Below are positions 23,732 through 35,801 of a stretch of 64,000 nucleotides of DNA, in pieces. The notes under the pieces are model-generated. The model did no database searches, was not told where the DNA came from, and worked only from the letters and a program-made list of their open reading frames with translations. Position numbers and translations under genes: made by a program. The stretch lies in the NCBI RefSeq assembly GCF_033568475.1, contig NC_133122.1, forward strand, positions 185,585,449-185,649,448, read 5' to 3'. The stretch comes from Henckelia pumila. Taxonomy: Eukaryota; Streptophyta; Magnoliopsida; Lamiales; Gesneriaceae. Positions within the stretch are counted from its first letter, which is position 1, and each line of letters starts with the position of its first letter.

Positions 23732-24579
23732 ACATGCATATATATAATCAGAGCTTGATTGATTAATTACCACTACTTAATTTGCAACTTTGTTCTCCTT
23801 TAATTTTTTGAGGAGCAAATTAAATGACCACTTTTAAGGGTACTTTTTGATGAGGCGTGAATAAGTGCATGTATATGTACTCGATCGAGACATATTTGAA
23901 ATCCAGTATCAATACCAATATCTTTTGTAGCTAGTTTGTTACTCATGATATATATTCATATATATAATCTTGTTATTTCACGAAGCTAATTGTGTTATCA
24001 AATGCATAATTAACATAGATGAACTAAATATTTAAAATTCTCTTCAAATAAATAATCTCGATATAAATTTCTGGCGTCATTAATTGTTAACATTTCCGTG
24101 GGAAAAAAGCTGCTAAAAATGATTAAGATGACAAAAAAGGAGAAACATACCAATTTAGAAGACAAATTTTATGGTCTCTCATTTTAAACACAAAAACGAC
24201 AGTCTCGTGGTCAATTTTATGAGACGGATTTTTTTTTGGATGATCCATGAAAATATATTACGTTTTTTGACAAAAATATTTTTTTTAATGTAATATAGAT
24301 AAAATTAACACATCTCACAAATAAAATATGTATAAAATCATCTAACAAAACACTTACGTCTTAATTCCATATTAAAAATGTAAGATACACAATACAATTC
24401 AAGATCTCTCAAGTTTTGTACACTCAAGTTTTCAACTAATGCTCAATAGTCGAATTATAATGGTAACCGCAACTAATTCTCGAATGGGAACTTTCATCAT
24501 TCGTCTCAAAAACAATCATTACACTCCAATATTATCTAAATATAATGTACTATATACTTTTTGAAATAGAAACATAATT

Positions 24580-24610
<31 letters not shown>

Positions 24611-25129
24611 CTGGAGGCATGCTTTTGCACGTCGGGACAAAAATTAAAACCTTAAAATGTTTACCCTTTGGATTTTTTATTTAATTCGTGTTCGGCTCTG
24701 GTTGGACTAAATAATTTCTTATAATATTATGAAGTTATTCTTTGGAAGTTGCTCTAGTTATAATTACATTTAGAATCTTGTCTATTTTTTTACTAATTAC
24801 ATCTCAAACTAACTCATAAAAAGTAAATAAAGGGTTTCTGAGATATAATCTGAGACTGGGTCGATCCAGCTTGAACTTGAAAACTGCAATTCTCTAATGA
24901 GAAATTAGATAGGGTTCGGTTCAATACAACATTCGTTGCTTGATCTAGTTTTGGTTAAGCAAATGTTCATGACCCCTAACTACAATTGTAAATGTATGTG
25001 TGCATCATGTTGTTGTTGTTGTTGTTATTATTATTATTATTATTATTCGACAGATAGTCTTATTAATCTTACTTATACTATGACATAATTCAAAAAAATT
25101 TTTAAACAGAAGTATATATGAAAACCAAA
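23732..25129. other. 3' flank of HIPP and AT-rich spacer
   Basis: No gene is seen. It contains TTA repeats at 24580-24604 and mixed TTG/TTA repeats at 25010-25046, plus the foldback copy at 24190-24350. Confidence 0.45.
24190..24350. repeat. 'GTGAGAC' foldback element, copy 2
   Basis: Shares with 22450-22607 the order 'agtctcgtg', 'gagacggattt', 'gatgatccatga', 'aatattttt' and a closing 'catctcacaaataaaat'. Boundaries are approximate. Confidence 0.45.
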
Positions 25130-25683
25130 ATTCAGTAACTATTCAAGATTTGATTCATGAGATTAATAATCTCAAAAAATTAAAGAGATAAAAATTTTAC
25201 AAAATGAAAATTTAGTTATTCATAAACGTATCAATAAGATTGATAAGGGAAAAAATAAAATGTATGATCAAGGAAATTTTCAGGATACTGAAAATGATTA
25301 TGATCAAGAAGATTATTTTAAAAAATTATTTTTCTTTGAGGACAATCAACTTTCTCTGTTAAGTATGATTATATCTCAAAAATGGTATACTAATATTACT
25401 CTTTTGATTGATAATTCTTATCAGAACAATTTTATTGCTATGATTGATAGTGGTGCAGATTTAAATGTTATACAAAAAGGTCTTATACCCAAAAGATATT
25501 TTCATAAGACTAATCATTTTTTTATCTCATGCAGGAGGAGAACCTCTTGATATAAATTATAAATTACCTAAAGCTTATATTTGCAAGGGAAAAAATTGTA
25601 TTGCTACAAGTTTTTTACTAGCTATATATATAGTTTTGATCACATGCATCGATCCTAGTGTGCAAGCTAGATTTCGTAAGTGA
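25130..25683 (+). pseudogene. Pararetrovirus-like aspartic protease fragment
   Basis: An open frame at 25260-25550 contains WYTNITLLIDNSYQNNFIAM followed by an aspartic protease motif IDSGADLNVIQKGLIP. A frameshift near 25530 leads into a second frame with the family's following block (INYKLPKAYICKGKNCIATS). This arrangement resembles the protease region of caulimovirid-like enzymatic polyproteins found as old copies in plant genomes, though a related retroelement cannot be excluded. No RT or movement-protein sequence is seen nearby; the copy is short and broken. Confidence 0.5.
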
Positions 25684-26781
25684 TCATTTTTTAAAAAAAG
25701 TTACTAAAACTCACTAATGTGTTTTAATGATAGCTCACGAAAATCCTGTACACTAGAGTGCGTGAGATCAAAGTTATAATTCTTGAGAGCTTATATCTAC
25801 AAACGTATATATTGAGGTGTTAATACATATACATATATATACATATATATATATATATTGCTTAGATAGTTAGTAGTTACCCAAATGATATATTTAATAT
25901 TGAAGTGTTAATTCTTGAGAGCTTATAATTGACACCTCAATACGTGCAGATTATGCTTCGTCAAATTACAATTCGTCAAATCTCCTAATAGTGAGTGATC
26001 TTTAGAAGTTCGAAGTCATCAATTCTTTCTTGAAAACTAATCAAAAGCATAGGTGAAGGGGAGGGCAATGGTCAGCCGTCAGATAAGCCCAAAGTTTTAA
26101 AAAAATGTGGGAAATGGAGATTCAAAATGAAGCCACGGCTTTTTCAAGTTTGTGGAAATAGAATAAGATTCTTGTGCTCCCCATGCATTTGGATGTGATT
26201 AAAGTGGATTTGCATTAGATTTACCCAAATAATTATCTTAATTTTGTATATTTCATTGATCGAAGCTGCTAAATATACTGTAATTATTTTAAAATTTTAT
26301 GTTAAGAACTTAAGAGTGAACTTCGATTATATGTACGGAATTTTTTTTTTCTCACAATAATCTGTATGAGCTCAAATCTGTTATATGTTCCGATTTTGAG
26401 TTATCAACATGTAATCATGCATGTTACAAGTATATAATGTAAGTAAAGATTGTGAAGATGCGAGTGATTATAACATGTAATTTGTTGCAAAAATATTTAG
26501 GAACGAGACAAGAATATAATGGAGATGCGACTTTGTTTCGACATAAGCCATAAGATACCCCCAATTATGCTTTTGTACCAAAGAGTACTTTTTGAGGAAA
26601 ATCTCCCATTTACCTAAAATTTTGGCTTTGATTACTTTGTACCACTATGAGAGATGTCGCCTATGAATTGGTCCTAGCTAGTAACCAGGTAAAAAACTAT
26701 TTCGAACAATCTTTTTCTTCATTTATCTTTTTCAAATTATTTTCTGTATATTAAGGCTTATATATTTTTTAAATTAAATAT
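25684..26781. other. Intergenic spacer
   Basis: AT-rich, with a TA/CA microsatellite at 25826-25859 and two similar phrases ('attcttgagagcttata' at about 25779 and 25911, linked to 'ttgaggtgttaat'/'attgaagtgttaat'), suggesting a small duplication. No gene is seen. Confidence 0.4.
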
Positions 26782-27700
26782 TGTTAGGATCGGTTCCGGG
26801 GTGTGTGAAACTGCTTTGATGCAATGTTTTTATAACCGGACCGGTGATCGAACCGGTCTACCTTAAAAAAACGGTCCAACCGGTTCGACCGTTTTAACCG
26901 GACGATCGGACCGGAAAACCGTTTATATAATATAATATAATTAATAATATCTTTTAAATTTTAAAAATCTAAATGATGTATATAAATAAACAAAAATATA
27001 TTTATCATAGTTTAAAAAATAAATAACTTTATAAATATATTCAAAATATTAATTATAGTTATATATACTATATTTTTAAAAATAAATAAATTAATTAAAA
27101 AAATATAATAATAGAAAAATAATATTTTTAACGAAGTACACATTTCAAATAATCATGTGTATATTATAATAAAATATTAAATTAATATTTTAAAATTAAA
27201 AAAAAAACAATTTTAAAAAAAAATTAAAAAAAATTCAAAAACCGGTTCAACCGGTTTTCTGGCCGGTTCTTGGGACCGGTTCGTAGCCGGTTCTTGGCCG
27301 GTTCGACCGGTTTTGACCGGTTCTGAGCGGTTGAACCGTTAAAACGGTTTTTAAGGGTATTTCGGACCGGACCAGTGACCGGTTCCCGGTCGAACCGGCC
27401 GGTCTGGTCCGGTTTTTAAAACACTGCTTTGATGTAACTTAACAGGGCATCGGTTTGGTAAGCTGATTGACACTGTAACAGTTGACCTCTTTAATCTTCA
27501 AGATTGAGTTCAGTTGATGTTGGTCAACTGAACTGCTTCCTTCTCGCGTGTCTATATTAATCAACCAACTTGGATAAGTGCGGAATAAGGCCGACTAACA
27601 GATTAGAATTTGTGATCAAATGGATTGGTGAGTGGATAAGAGTGATCGACTGAAAATAATATGCACAAGTGTTTGTTTTTGGATGTTCAGACATTTTAAT
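26782..27700 (-). repeat. First half of the copia 3' LTR
   Basis: Begins tgttaggatcggttccgg, matching the right LTR; contains the foldback at 26822-27424 and is cut by the Tekay element at 27701. Confidence 0.85.
26822..27424. mobile_element. Foldback element with ACCGGTTC-rich arms
   Basis: Terminal text caatgtttttataaccggac and ccggtttttaaaacac are inverted copies; both arms are dense in ccggttc/gaaccgg repeats around an AT-rich core. It is flanked by a 10-bp direct repeat tgctttgatg (26812-26821 and 27425-27434). The other copia LTR at 40575-40610 has a single tgctttgatg in the same context, which is the empty site. A 9-10 bp duplication suggests a Mutator-type mobiliser. Confidence 0.9.
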
Positions 27701-29082
27701 TGTAGTGATCCAACCCGAAATCACTAACTAATCAAAGCTTTAAGCATGCAATTAACTTAAAACATGATAAATCAAAGGTAACAATGGAAACTGAATGTAT
27801 ACAACCCCATCGAAAACATATTACTAAAAAAATCCAATAAAAGGCAACCTGCTCTAGAACAACCACAAAACCACTGTAGCTCACCAATCGCTACCTCCTA
27901 GTCCGTCCAATCTAAGCCCTGCCCCATAGAATAGGGTGTTCAAAATTAAACACTATGGACGTGAGCATAAAACACTCAGTACAGAAGTACGAATATAATA
28001 TATCATGCATGCACATGCAGTATGAAGGGTACCAGATAACCTATCCAAAATACTGCTCAGTCAAGGCGCCATGGTACGTAGAACGTTGGACCGTCGCATC
28101 ATGAGATGGCTTCTATACCATAATGATGTGGATATAATTGGATTCAAGTTCATTGAAATTCATCCACTAAAATACGGGGCTGAGCGACCCCTACTATAGG
28201 CTATGCAAATCAAGACATAAAGCTCAACGTGTCCATGCGTGCCGCATAATATGAATGCACAATAAATAATGCCACAGAAAATATGCAAACATAATACATG
28301 CATATTCAACCTAGTATCTCGTATTAATATGAGCAACCTGGCAAATCTTGCTTTCTACTCCAAGCCTATAAACACATAGGCACTATATCACTTATAGTGC
28401 TCTAAAAGTCTTAACTAAGATATTACATACTTCCTAATCTCTACAGGGATCCAAAGTTATACTTGCATCCGTATTCAGCCCGCTGATGGCGACTGTCTCA
28501 AAACCAAGGCACAGCTCTGCTGTTATCTCCGAAGCACTCCGCCACACCCGGCCTTCCAGTATGACACCTAGAAATCCCTAAAACCCCAAAAGACTAGATA
28601 GAAAGGAGAGGAAAGTTTGGAAGGTGCAAATGGAAATGAACTCGGCACCCCTATATATAGATAGCGATCGGAACCTCCGATCGCACGATCAGAGCTTCCG
28701 ATCCATGCTTCTGAACTATCTCCGCCAACCACATGTCCAACTTCTAGAGGCTACCTGTCGACAGTAGATCGGAGCTTTCAATCCCACTTCGGAGTTTCTG
28801 ATCACTTTGACGTCACTGCTTATGCATTATCTTCGACAACTGGCAAATCGGGACGTTCGGAGATTCCGAACCCAAACTATGGCTCCGATCACTTCGGAGC
28901 TTCCGAACTCTGTTCGGAACTTCCGATCCCTCCGAAGCTCAAAGCTCTACCAAATTATTCTTGATCGTTATGTATCCATCCCTCAACTTATATAACTCAT
29001 TTGAGGACCCTTTAATCATGTTTTAGCCAATTAAACATAATTAGACGCTGAATTAACTTAATTCAGAGGCGGGTTACTACAT
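27701..29082 (-). repeat. 3' LTR of the Tekay-type element
   Basis: Begins tgtagtgatccaaccc and ends gcgggttactaca (plus strand). TATA on the minus strand at 28651-28660. U3 palindromes at 28670-28940. A polypurine-like stretch (minus strand of 29083-29100) abuts it. Confidence 0.9.
28651..28660 (-). promoter_or_regulatory. TATA box in the 3' LTR
   Basis: Minus-strand ctatatatag, immediately downstream (in element sense) of the palindrome array. Confidence 0.6.
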
Positions 29083-29289
29083 TCTACCCTACTTAAGAGA
29101 TTTCGTCCTCGAAATCAGGACTAGGATAACAAAACAAAATAGCACTGGTCCAACTAGTAATTACAATAATGCAGTTGACAATACAACTAGAATGCTAAAA
29201 TATAATACAATAAAAATAACTCCGAATGCTCAGAACGCATACAGTTCTCCAACTCTCAGGTTGCTTCCTCAGTATCTCAATGCTGCCAC

Positions 29290-32170
29290 TGAATCATGAC
29301 CAGAGGAATGCGCTTATTCCGAAGCACATTGTATTTTCTGTCAAGAATTCTGAGCTATCTCTCTACGTATGACAAATTAGGCTCCAACTGAACCTTCGTC
29401 GGATGCAGAATGTGCAACTCATCCGCAATATATTGTCGAAGTAGCGACACGTGAAACACGTTATGAATATTGAAAAGATACGACGGTAATGCCAAATGAT
29501 AAGCCACATCCCCGAACTTCTCCAAGATCTCAAACAGACCAATGAACCTCGGTGCTAGCTTTCCCTTTAGATCAAACCTCATCACCTTCCGAAAATGTGA
29601 AACTCGCAAGAAGACATGCTCCTCTGTCTCAAAATGCAAAGGTCTGCGCTTGGTGTTGGCATAACTAGCCTCCCTATCTTGTGCATTCTTGACTCTCTTC
29701 CTGATCAGTTCAACAATATCCACCATTTGCTGAACCAACTCCGGTCCCTCAACCTGTCTTTCCCCTACTTCATCCTAGAATAAGGGTGTTCGACAATGGC
29801 GACCATAAAGAACCTCAATCGGTGTCATGCCAATGTTGCGATGGTAGTTATTGTTATATGCAAACTCTATCATCGGCAAATGATCCTGCCAGGATAATCC
29901 AAAGTCCATCACTGAAGCCTTCAGCATATCCTCTAACGTCCAAATATTCCTCTCGGACTGACCATCAGTATTTGGATGATACGCTGTGCTAAGACTCAAG
30001 GTAGTACCCAAATCTCGCTAAAAGCTACCCCAAAATCGTGTGATGAACCTCGGATCTCTATCACTGACAATGCTCAATGGCACTCCATGCAAACTTACAA
30101 TCTCCTGAATGTACAATCTCACCATGCAATTGAAACTGAACTCGCGATTGTACGGAAGAATATGAGCAGACTTGGACAATCTGTCCACCATAACCCAAAT
30201 GGCATCACACTGCCTGGAAGACATCGGCAAGTGGGTGACAAAATGCATCATCACATGCTCCCACTTCCACTCCGAAATTTCCAAACTATGTATCAGAACA
30301 CCCGATTGACGATGCTCGGCCTTAACCTACTGGCAAACAAGGCAACAAGAAACATACTGGTAAACACTGCGCTTCATCCCTTTACACCAGAATCTCGTAT
30401 GTAGATCCTTGTACATCTTAGCACTACCTGGGTGTACGATGAACCTACTACGATGAGCTTGAGATAAAATCTCTTCCCGCAAATACGAATCATCAGGCGC
30501 AACTACTCTACCATACAAACACAACAAACCATCAAACTGAAAATGAAAACCAGATGTGTTGTCACCTTGAGAAAGTCTGGATAACTTTTGCTTCTTCGGG
30601 TCAGAAAACTGGATTTTCCATATGCGAGCAAACAACACTAGCTCAGCTAACACTGAAAATACTCGAATCCCCTAATGCTCTCTCTCTCTTGTGGCAAAAA
30701 TTAAAACCAAATGAAAACCACTCATGAACAGTATTGGACACAACACTAGTAGAAGGGCACTGGCATACACCTTGCGGCTGAGCGCATACGCCTCTGGGTT
30801 AGCGGAACCCGGGTGATACTTGATCTTGCAATCATAGTCCTTGAGAAGATCCATCCAACGACGATGTCTCATGTTCAATTCACCCTGAGTGAACAAATAC
30901 TTCAAGCTTTTTTGGTCAGAATAGATCTCAAAACGCTCACCGTATAGGTAATGTTGCTAAATCTTGAGTGCAAATACGATCGCTGCAAGCTCCAAATCAT
31001 GCACTGGATAATTTCCTTCATGGGTATTCAATTGTCGGGACGCATAGGCAATCACGTGCCCATTCTGTGTCAACACATATCCCAAAGCCTGGAGAGATGC
31101 GTCTGTATAAACCATGTAACCACCAGATACAGATGGCAAGGCAAGTACAAGTGCATTGGTCAGACGTCCCCTCAACTCATCGAAACTCTGCCACACTCAA
31201 GCCGACCAGACAAAAAGAACATCCTTCCTCGTCAACTTGGTCAAAGGTCCGTGAGAAATTCTCGATGAATTACCTGTAGTATCCTTCTAGTCCCAAGAAA
31301 CTATGAATCTCCGAAGCTGTCGTCAGACGCGACCAATTCAAAATAGCTTTCGTCTTACTTGGCTCCACTGCAACACCATCCCGAGAAATGACATGACCGA
31401 GAAATACTACTCGATCAATCCAGAACTCGCACTTGCTAAAATTGGTATACAATTGCCTCTCCCAAAGAATCTGCAGTACAACTCTTAAGTGTTGAGCGTG
31501 CTCCTTAAGGCTGCAAGAATAAACCAAAATGTCGTCGATGAACACCATGACGAATCTATCCAAATAATCCCGAAAAACTCTGTTCATCATATCCATGAAC
31601 ACTGCGGGTGCGTTCGTCAAGCCAAAAGGCATCACTAAGAACTCATAGTGACCATACCTCGTACGAAACGCAGTCTTCAAAATATCCTCATCACGAACTC
31701 GCAACTGGTGATATCCTGACCTCAGGTCAATCTTAGAATACACTGAAGTACCCTGTAGCTGATCAAACAGTTCTTCAGTGCGCGGTAGAAGATACTTATT
31801 CTTGATCGTCACTCTGTTCAACTGCTTGTAATCAATACATAGACACATGAAACCATCTTTCTTCTTGACGAATAACACTGACGCTCCCTAAGGTGAAACT
31901 CTCGGACGAATGTATCTTTTATCTAACAAATCCTGCAGCTGCTGCTGTAACTCCCTCATCTCTATTGGAGCCAGACAATAAGGTGCGCAAGAAATCGATG
32001 TCGTCCCTGGCAACTCCTCAATAGCTCTAACCCTTGTGGATGCATCGATAGCATAAATGAGGTAGACTTCCCCACCAGCCTCCAAATCTTGGCGAGCTCT
32101 CAAAGTTGACACCAAAGGAATAGGGGGTCGCGCTCCCTCACCATAAAAAAACCAGTTATCGCCCTCCACC
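29290..32170 (-). pseudogene. pol of the Tekay-type element (RT-RNase H-integrase-chromodomain)
   Basis: Broken frames on the minus strand give, in order: RT (32169-31270) with [72 protein letters not shown] and catalytic FIDDILVYS; RNase H (31196-30672) with [13 protein letters not shown] and [20 protein letters not shown]; integrase zinc region (30653-30327) with HRSRFIVHPGSAKMYKDL; integrase core (30284-29775) with [22 protein letters not shown] and AYHPNTDGQSER; a C-terminal part (29738-29355) with FLRVSHFRKVMRFDLKGKLA; then a chromodomain-like tail (about 29354-29240) with RILDRKYNVLRNKRIPLV and stops. About half a dozen frame breaks. Confidence 0.9.
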
Positions 32171-33052
32171 GAACGAAATTGCCCTATCTTCTGATAGCAG
32201 TAGCTCTATATGCAGTTATAAAATCTATACCCAAGATACAATCAAAATTTTCCATCGCTAGGATCATAAGATTTGCTGCTAACTCAGAGCCCTCGAATAC
32301 TAAAGAACAACCCAAGACTAATTGCTTAGCCAGAGCAGAATGAACAGTCGGGGTAGATACAGAAACTACTACATCAAGAGACACGTACAGTAATCTATGA
32401 CGCTTAACAAACCGTGCAGAAATGAAATAATATGATGAACCGGTATCAATGAGAATGAATGCAGGAATACCGCACAAAAGAAATGTACCTGCAATAACCT
32501 CATCATTCTCCTGCTGGATCTGATCCTGACTTACCACAAAAACCTGTTTGGAAACACGAGGCCTCTGATTGGTGCTCCCTACTGACTGCCCCTGAGACCT
32601 CTGCGGAACGGAAAAATGAGAACCAGAACCCGACGCTGATCCTATGGTAGCTTGAAGACAATCTCTCTTCATATGGCCAACCTCGCCACAACGAAAACAT
32701 GCTCCTGGTGTCCTACGACACCTCTCAGTCGGATGAGGACCTCCACAAGTTTCACACTGACCCTGACCCTTCTTCTTCCCAAAGTATTGAACTCCACCTG
32801 AACCAAAACCAGAAGAAGAAGAAGACACACCCTGTTTCTTGAAAGATTGAGTCCTCTGACCCAAAGAACTAGCTGGTCTAGAAAAAGAGAAAAAAGACCT
32901 GTTATGCCGATGTTGTCCTCTGCGTGACGACATCGGCTAACTAAACCCTCGTAAGTCATGTCGTCACCAACAACTACACGATCATGGATCTCCTGACTGA
33001 GATCATGTAGAAACAAGTTATACTTCATCTCGGTACTGGCAGAGATCTCTGG

Positions 33053-35236
33053 TGTAATTCCCCAAAAATATTTAATTTAATAATTTATGGTATTTTTTAT
33101 TTAAATTTCGATTTTCATAAATTTAGGGACTGAATTGAAGTTTTGAAGTTTGACCGAGGGCTAAACTGGAAAATTGACTTTGACTAGTCAATTAGTCAAT
33201 CAATATGAGATATATTGTATGTATTGTATTATCTTCCCCCACATTTCACTTGAGAAGCCGAGAAGAGAAAGCAAGAAATCTCACGCCATTTTTGACCCTT
33301 CAAGCTTCGATCCGGCTTCATCTGACCAGTAGATTTTAAATATAACCGCATATTTGCAATCCTCGCGACGAGGGCTTCGTTTTAACTTAAGTTTGGTAAT
33401 ATTATACTAAGTTATAATTTTTGGATGATGTTAGATTCGATATTTGAGTTGATTAACATGTTCTAGAGTTGATAGAGATGGTATATCTAAGACGGTTTGA
33501 GAAAATACCATCGTTTGAGCATGTTTTAGATTTTTGGATGAATTTTTGAAATTACTAGAAAATGGGGCTATTGAATTCGACAATGAGGATGATGTTTGAT
33601 TATGATATGAGTTGAAAATTGATGAATAAATGATGTTGAGGATTATGTAAATATCGGTTTTGGGGTCGTTATGCTGTCGGTTTGAGTTTTGACGAATTAT
33701 TGGGTATTTATGTTGAGCTAAGCATTTAGAAATGAAATGATGAATTTATACTATCCATTTCGGTGTTGAATTGGAGGTTATCGAATTTGAGTTGTTAAGA
33801 ATTCGATCAAGGTTTGATTCGATTACTATCTTGAGATATCGATATTTGATCATATGAGTTTGATATGAGCTTTGTTGTTATATTGTAGCTTTGCAAGAAT
33901 CGAGCCATTCCGGAATTGAGATTGAGGTATGAGCAGACAATGAAAGGATTTGAGATTGCATCCTCGAGACAAAGATGAGATTTATCGAGCCCTTAAACCA
34001 CACACTAGAATGCCTATATATAATTTGATTATGTGATTTGTTATGATAGCATGAATTATGTTTTTTTGCTTTTAGCTCGATGATTATCGATATTTACATT
34101 CATGCTATTTATATTGCTTGAATAAGATGATTTTTGAGATTCCGATGATCAGATTGATCAGAGATTTATATGATTATATTGAGCAGATACTTGATATATT
34201 TGAATTTCACCATCTCATTCATATTGAGCCAGATTTCTTTGAGCTTTGCTGGCAGATTTGCCTTTGTTGCAGCGGACTCTTTGGGTCTATATTTGAGTGG
34301 CATAAGATGCAGAGTTGCTTCTATGACCAGAATACTCTATATAGTAGCACCAAAGTTCGGAGTTGATAATCCCAACACCTACCCCGATTGGGAGAGTATG
34401 TGGTGTTGTTGTGTTTTCTTTTCCCATGGGATCCCTATAACCGAGGTTCAGATGGAACCAGTTTTTCCTATAGCCGAGATTCAGATTGAATCCGAGATTT
34501 GATATCCCTCATTTTATTGAGCATGCATTTCATTTGAGCATTAATCATTTTAGATTATTTATGATAGATTATTGATTGGTGTAAAATGCTTAAATGTTTA
34601 TTTATGCTCTTTTCGTTCATACTGAGTTTATTCTCACCGATTTTTCGGTTGTCGCTTTGTCTTGTGTGTGTACATTGCGACAGGTGGTTCAGGGTTGACC
34701 TTTAGAGGGCCTTGAGGGATATGGATCGAGAGTAGAAGTGGAGCACGGTTTTTGCAGTCGAGTTGTTTTTGAACTCGTTTTGAAATATTTCGAATATGTG
34801 TATTTATCGAACATGTTGTATTTCTACTTGTTTAATTGTCGTTCAAACTTTGTTTTATTGTAAGATTTGATTATCGTGTCGAGACGGAACCATTCCGAGC
34901 TTTGAAGCAATATTTTGAAAAAAATATAGGGGAAGGCCGAAGGGGCTGCGCGCCGACGCCGAACAGGTGCGCAAGGGCAGCTCGCCCACGCCGCACGAGG
35001 GGCGCGCCCGCACCACCCCATGAGAGGCGGCAGCACGCCCATGACACCCGATGGGCGCGCCTGCGCTGCTCTGTTTATATAAAAAAAATTTGGTTCCCGG
35101 TCCGCGCCACCCCATGAGAGGCGACAGCACGCCCGCGCCGCCCGATGGGCGCGCCTGCGCTGCCGTGTTTATAAAAAAAATTTGGTTCCCGATTTGGTTG
35201 GTTGTCATGTTGTGGTTCGAACCCGGAGTCTCCACA
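33053..35236 (+). mobile_element. 2.2-kb solo LTR inserted in Tekay gag
   Basis: Begins tgtaattccccaaaa and ends ggagtctccaca (TG...CA), flanked by the 5-bp duplication tctgg (33048-33052 and 35237-35241). Removing it plus one duplication copy restores the gag frame. No primer site, polypurine tract or internal coding sequence is present, so it is a solo LTR left by recombination. Its last 300 bases are strongly GC-rich and contain a tandem duplication (about 35004-35191). Orientation is set from the plant LTR start tgtaattcc and is tentative. Confidence 0.85.
35004..35191. repeat. GC-rich tandem duplication inside the solo LTR
   Basis: Two ~90-base units, each starting accccatgagaggcg and ending aaatttggttcccg, with gatgggcgcgcctgcgctgc in the middle. 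They differ by a few substitutions. Confidence 0.85.
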
Positions 35237-35801
35237 TCTGGGAAATACAAAAATAGCTCGAAAAACTTTTGCTGATAATCTTCAATAGTCATCGTGCCCT
35301 GACGCAAACTTAGCAACTCATTGTCCTTCGTCTGTCAGAGTCCAGGAGGAAAATACAGCTTCTGGAAAGCTGTGCGAAACTCTGTCCAGGTAGCAATGCC
35401 TCGCGCGGCCACAAAAGGAGCAGACGTAAACTTCCACCAATTCCGCAGACGACCCTCTACAAGAAAGTCAATAGTCTCCATCTTCTGTTCCTCCGTGCAC
35501 CGAAATTGATGGAAGAAATTCTCCATGCGCTCCAGCCAATTCTCCGCATCCTCCGGTGATTCTCCTCCAACCAATGGATTAGGACCCATATGCATAAAAC
35601 GATGCATACTAAAACGCTTGCGATCATCATGACGATGATGATGGTGATCCCAAAGATTCCCGTGATCGTCCTCATCACCTCAGCATCCCCTTACGCTTCC
35701 GTGGCTCTCATAAAAATCAGCCATCTGCTCAAAGGTAACATATGTTATCCCAAAATGATTTACTAGATCCCAAATTCAATGCATGCTCTGATACAAATAA
35801 A

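Larger units (their letters stand above)
32184..35724 (-). pseudogene. gag-protease of the Tekay-type element, split by a solo LTR
   Basis: The probable ATG is at 35724 (MADFYESHG), with an early frame break, then MHRFMHMGPNPLVGGESPED and the capsid motifs RNWWKF and FQKLYFPPG at 35607-35335. An in-frame stop lies near 35336. The capsid continues to 35242, is interrupted by the solo LTR (33053-35236 plus one copy of its duplication), and resumes at 33047 in the same frame. A frameshift near 32925 leads to the C-terminal part: zinc knuckle CFRCGEVGHMKRDC and aspartic protease IDTGSSYYFIS (32933-32184). Confidence 0.88.

Noticed and set aside
23429..23773. 114-residue minus-strand ORF
   Set aside because: Antisense shadow of HIPP exon 3.
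29976..30404. 142-residue plus-strand ORF
   Set aside because: Antisense to the integrase region of the Tekay element.
34824..35316. Several overlapping Arg/Pro/Ala-rich ORFs on both strands
   Set aside because: They come from the GC-rich tandem duplication in the solo LTR, where stop codons are rare by composition.
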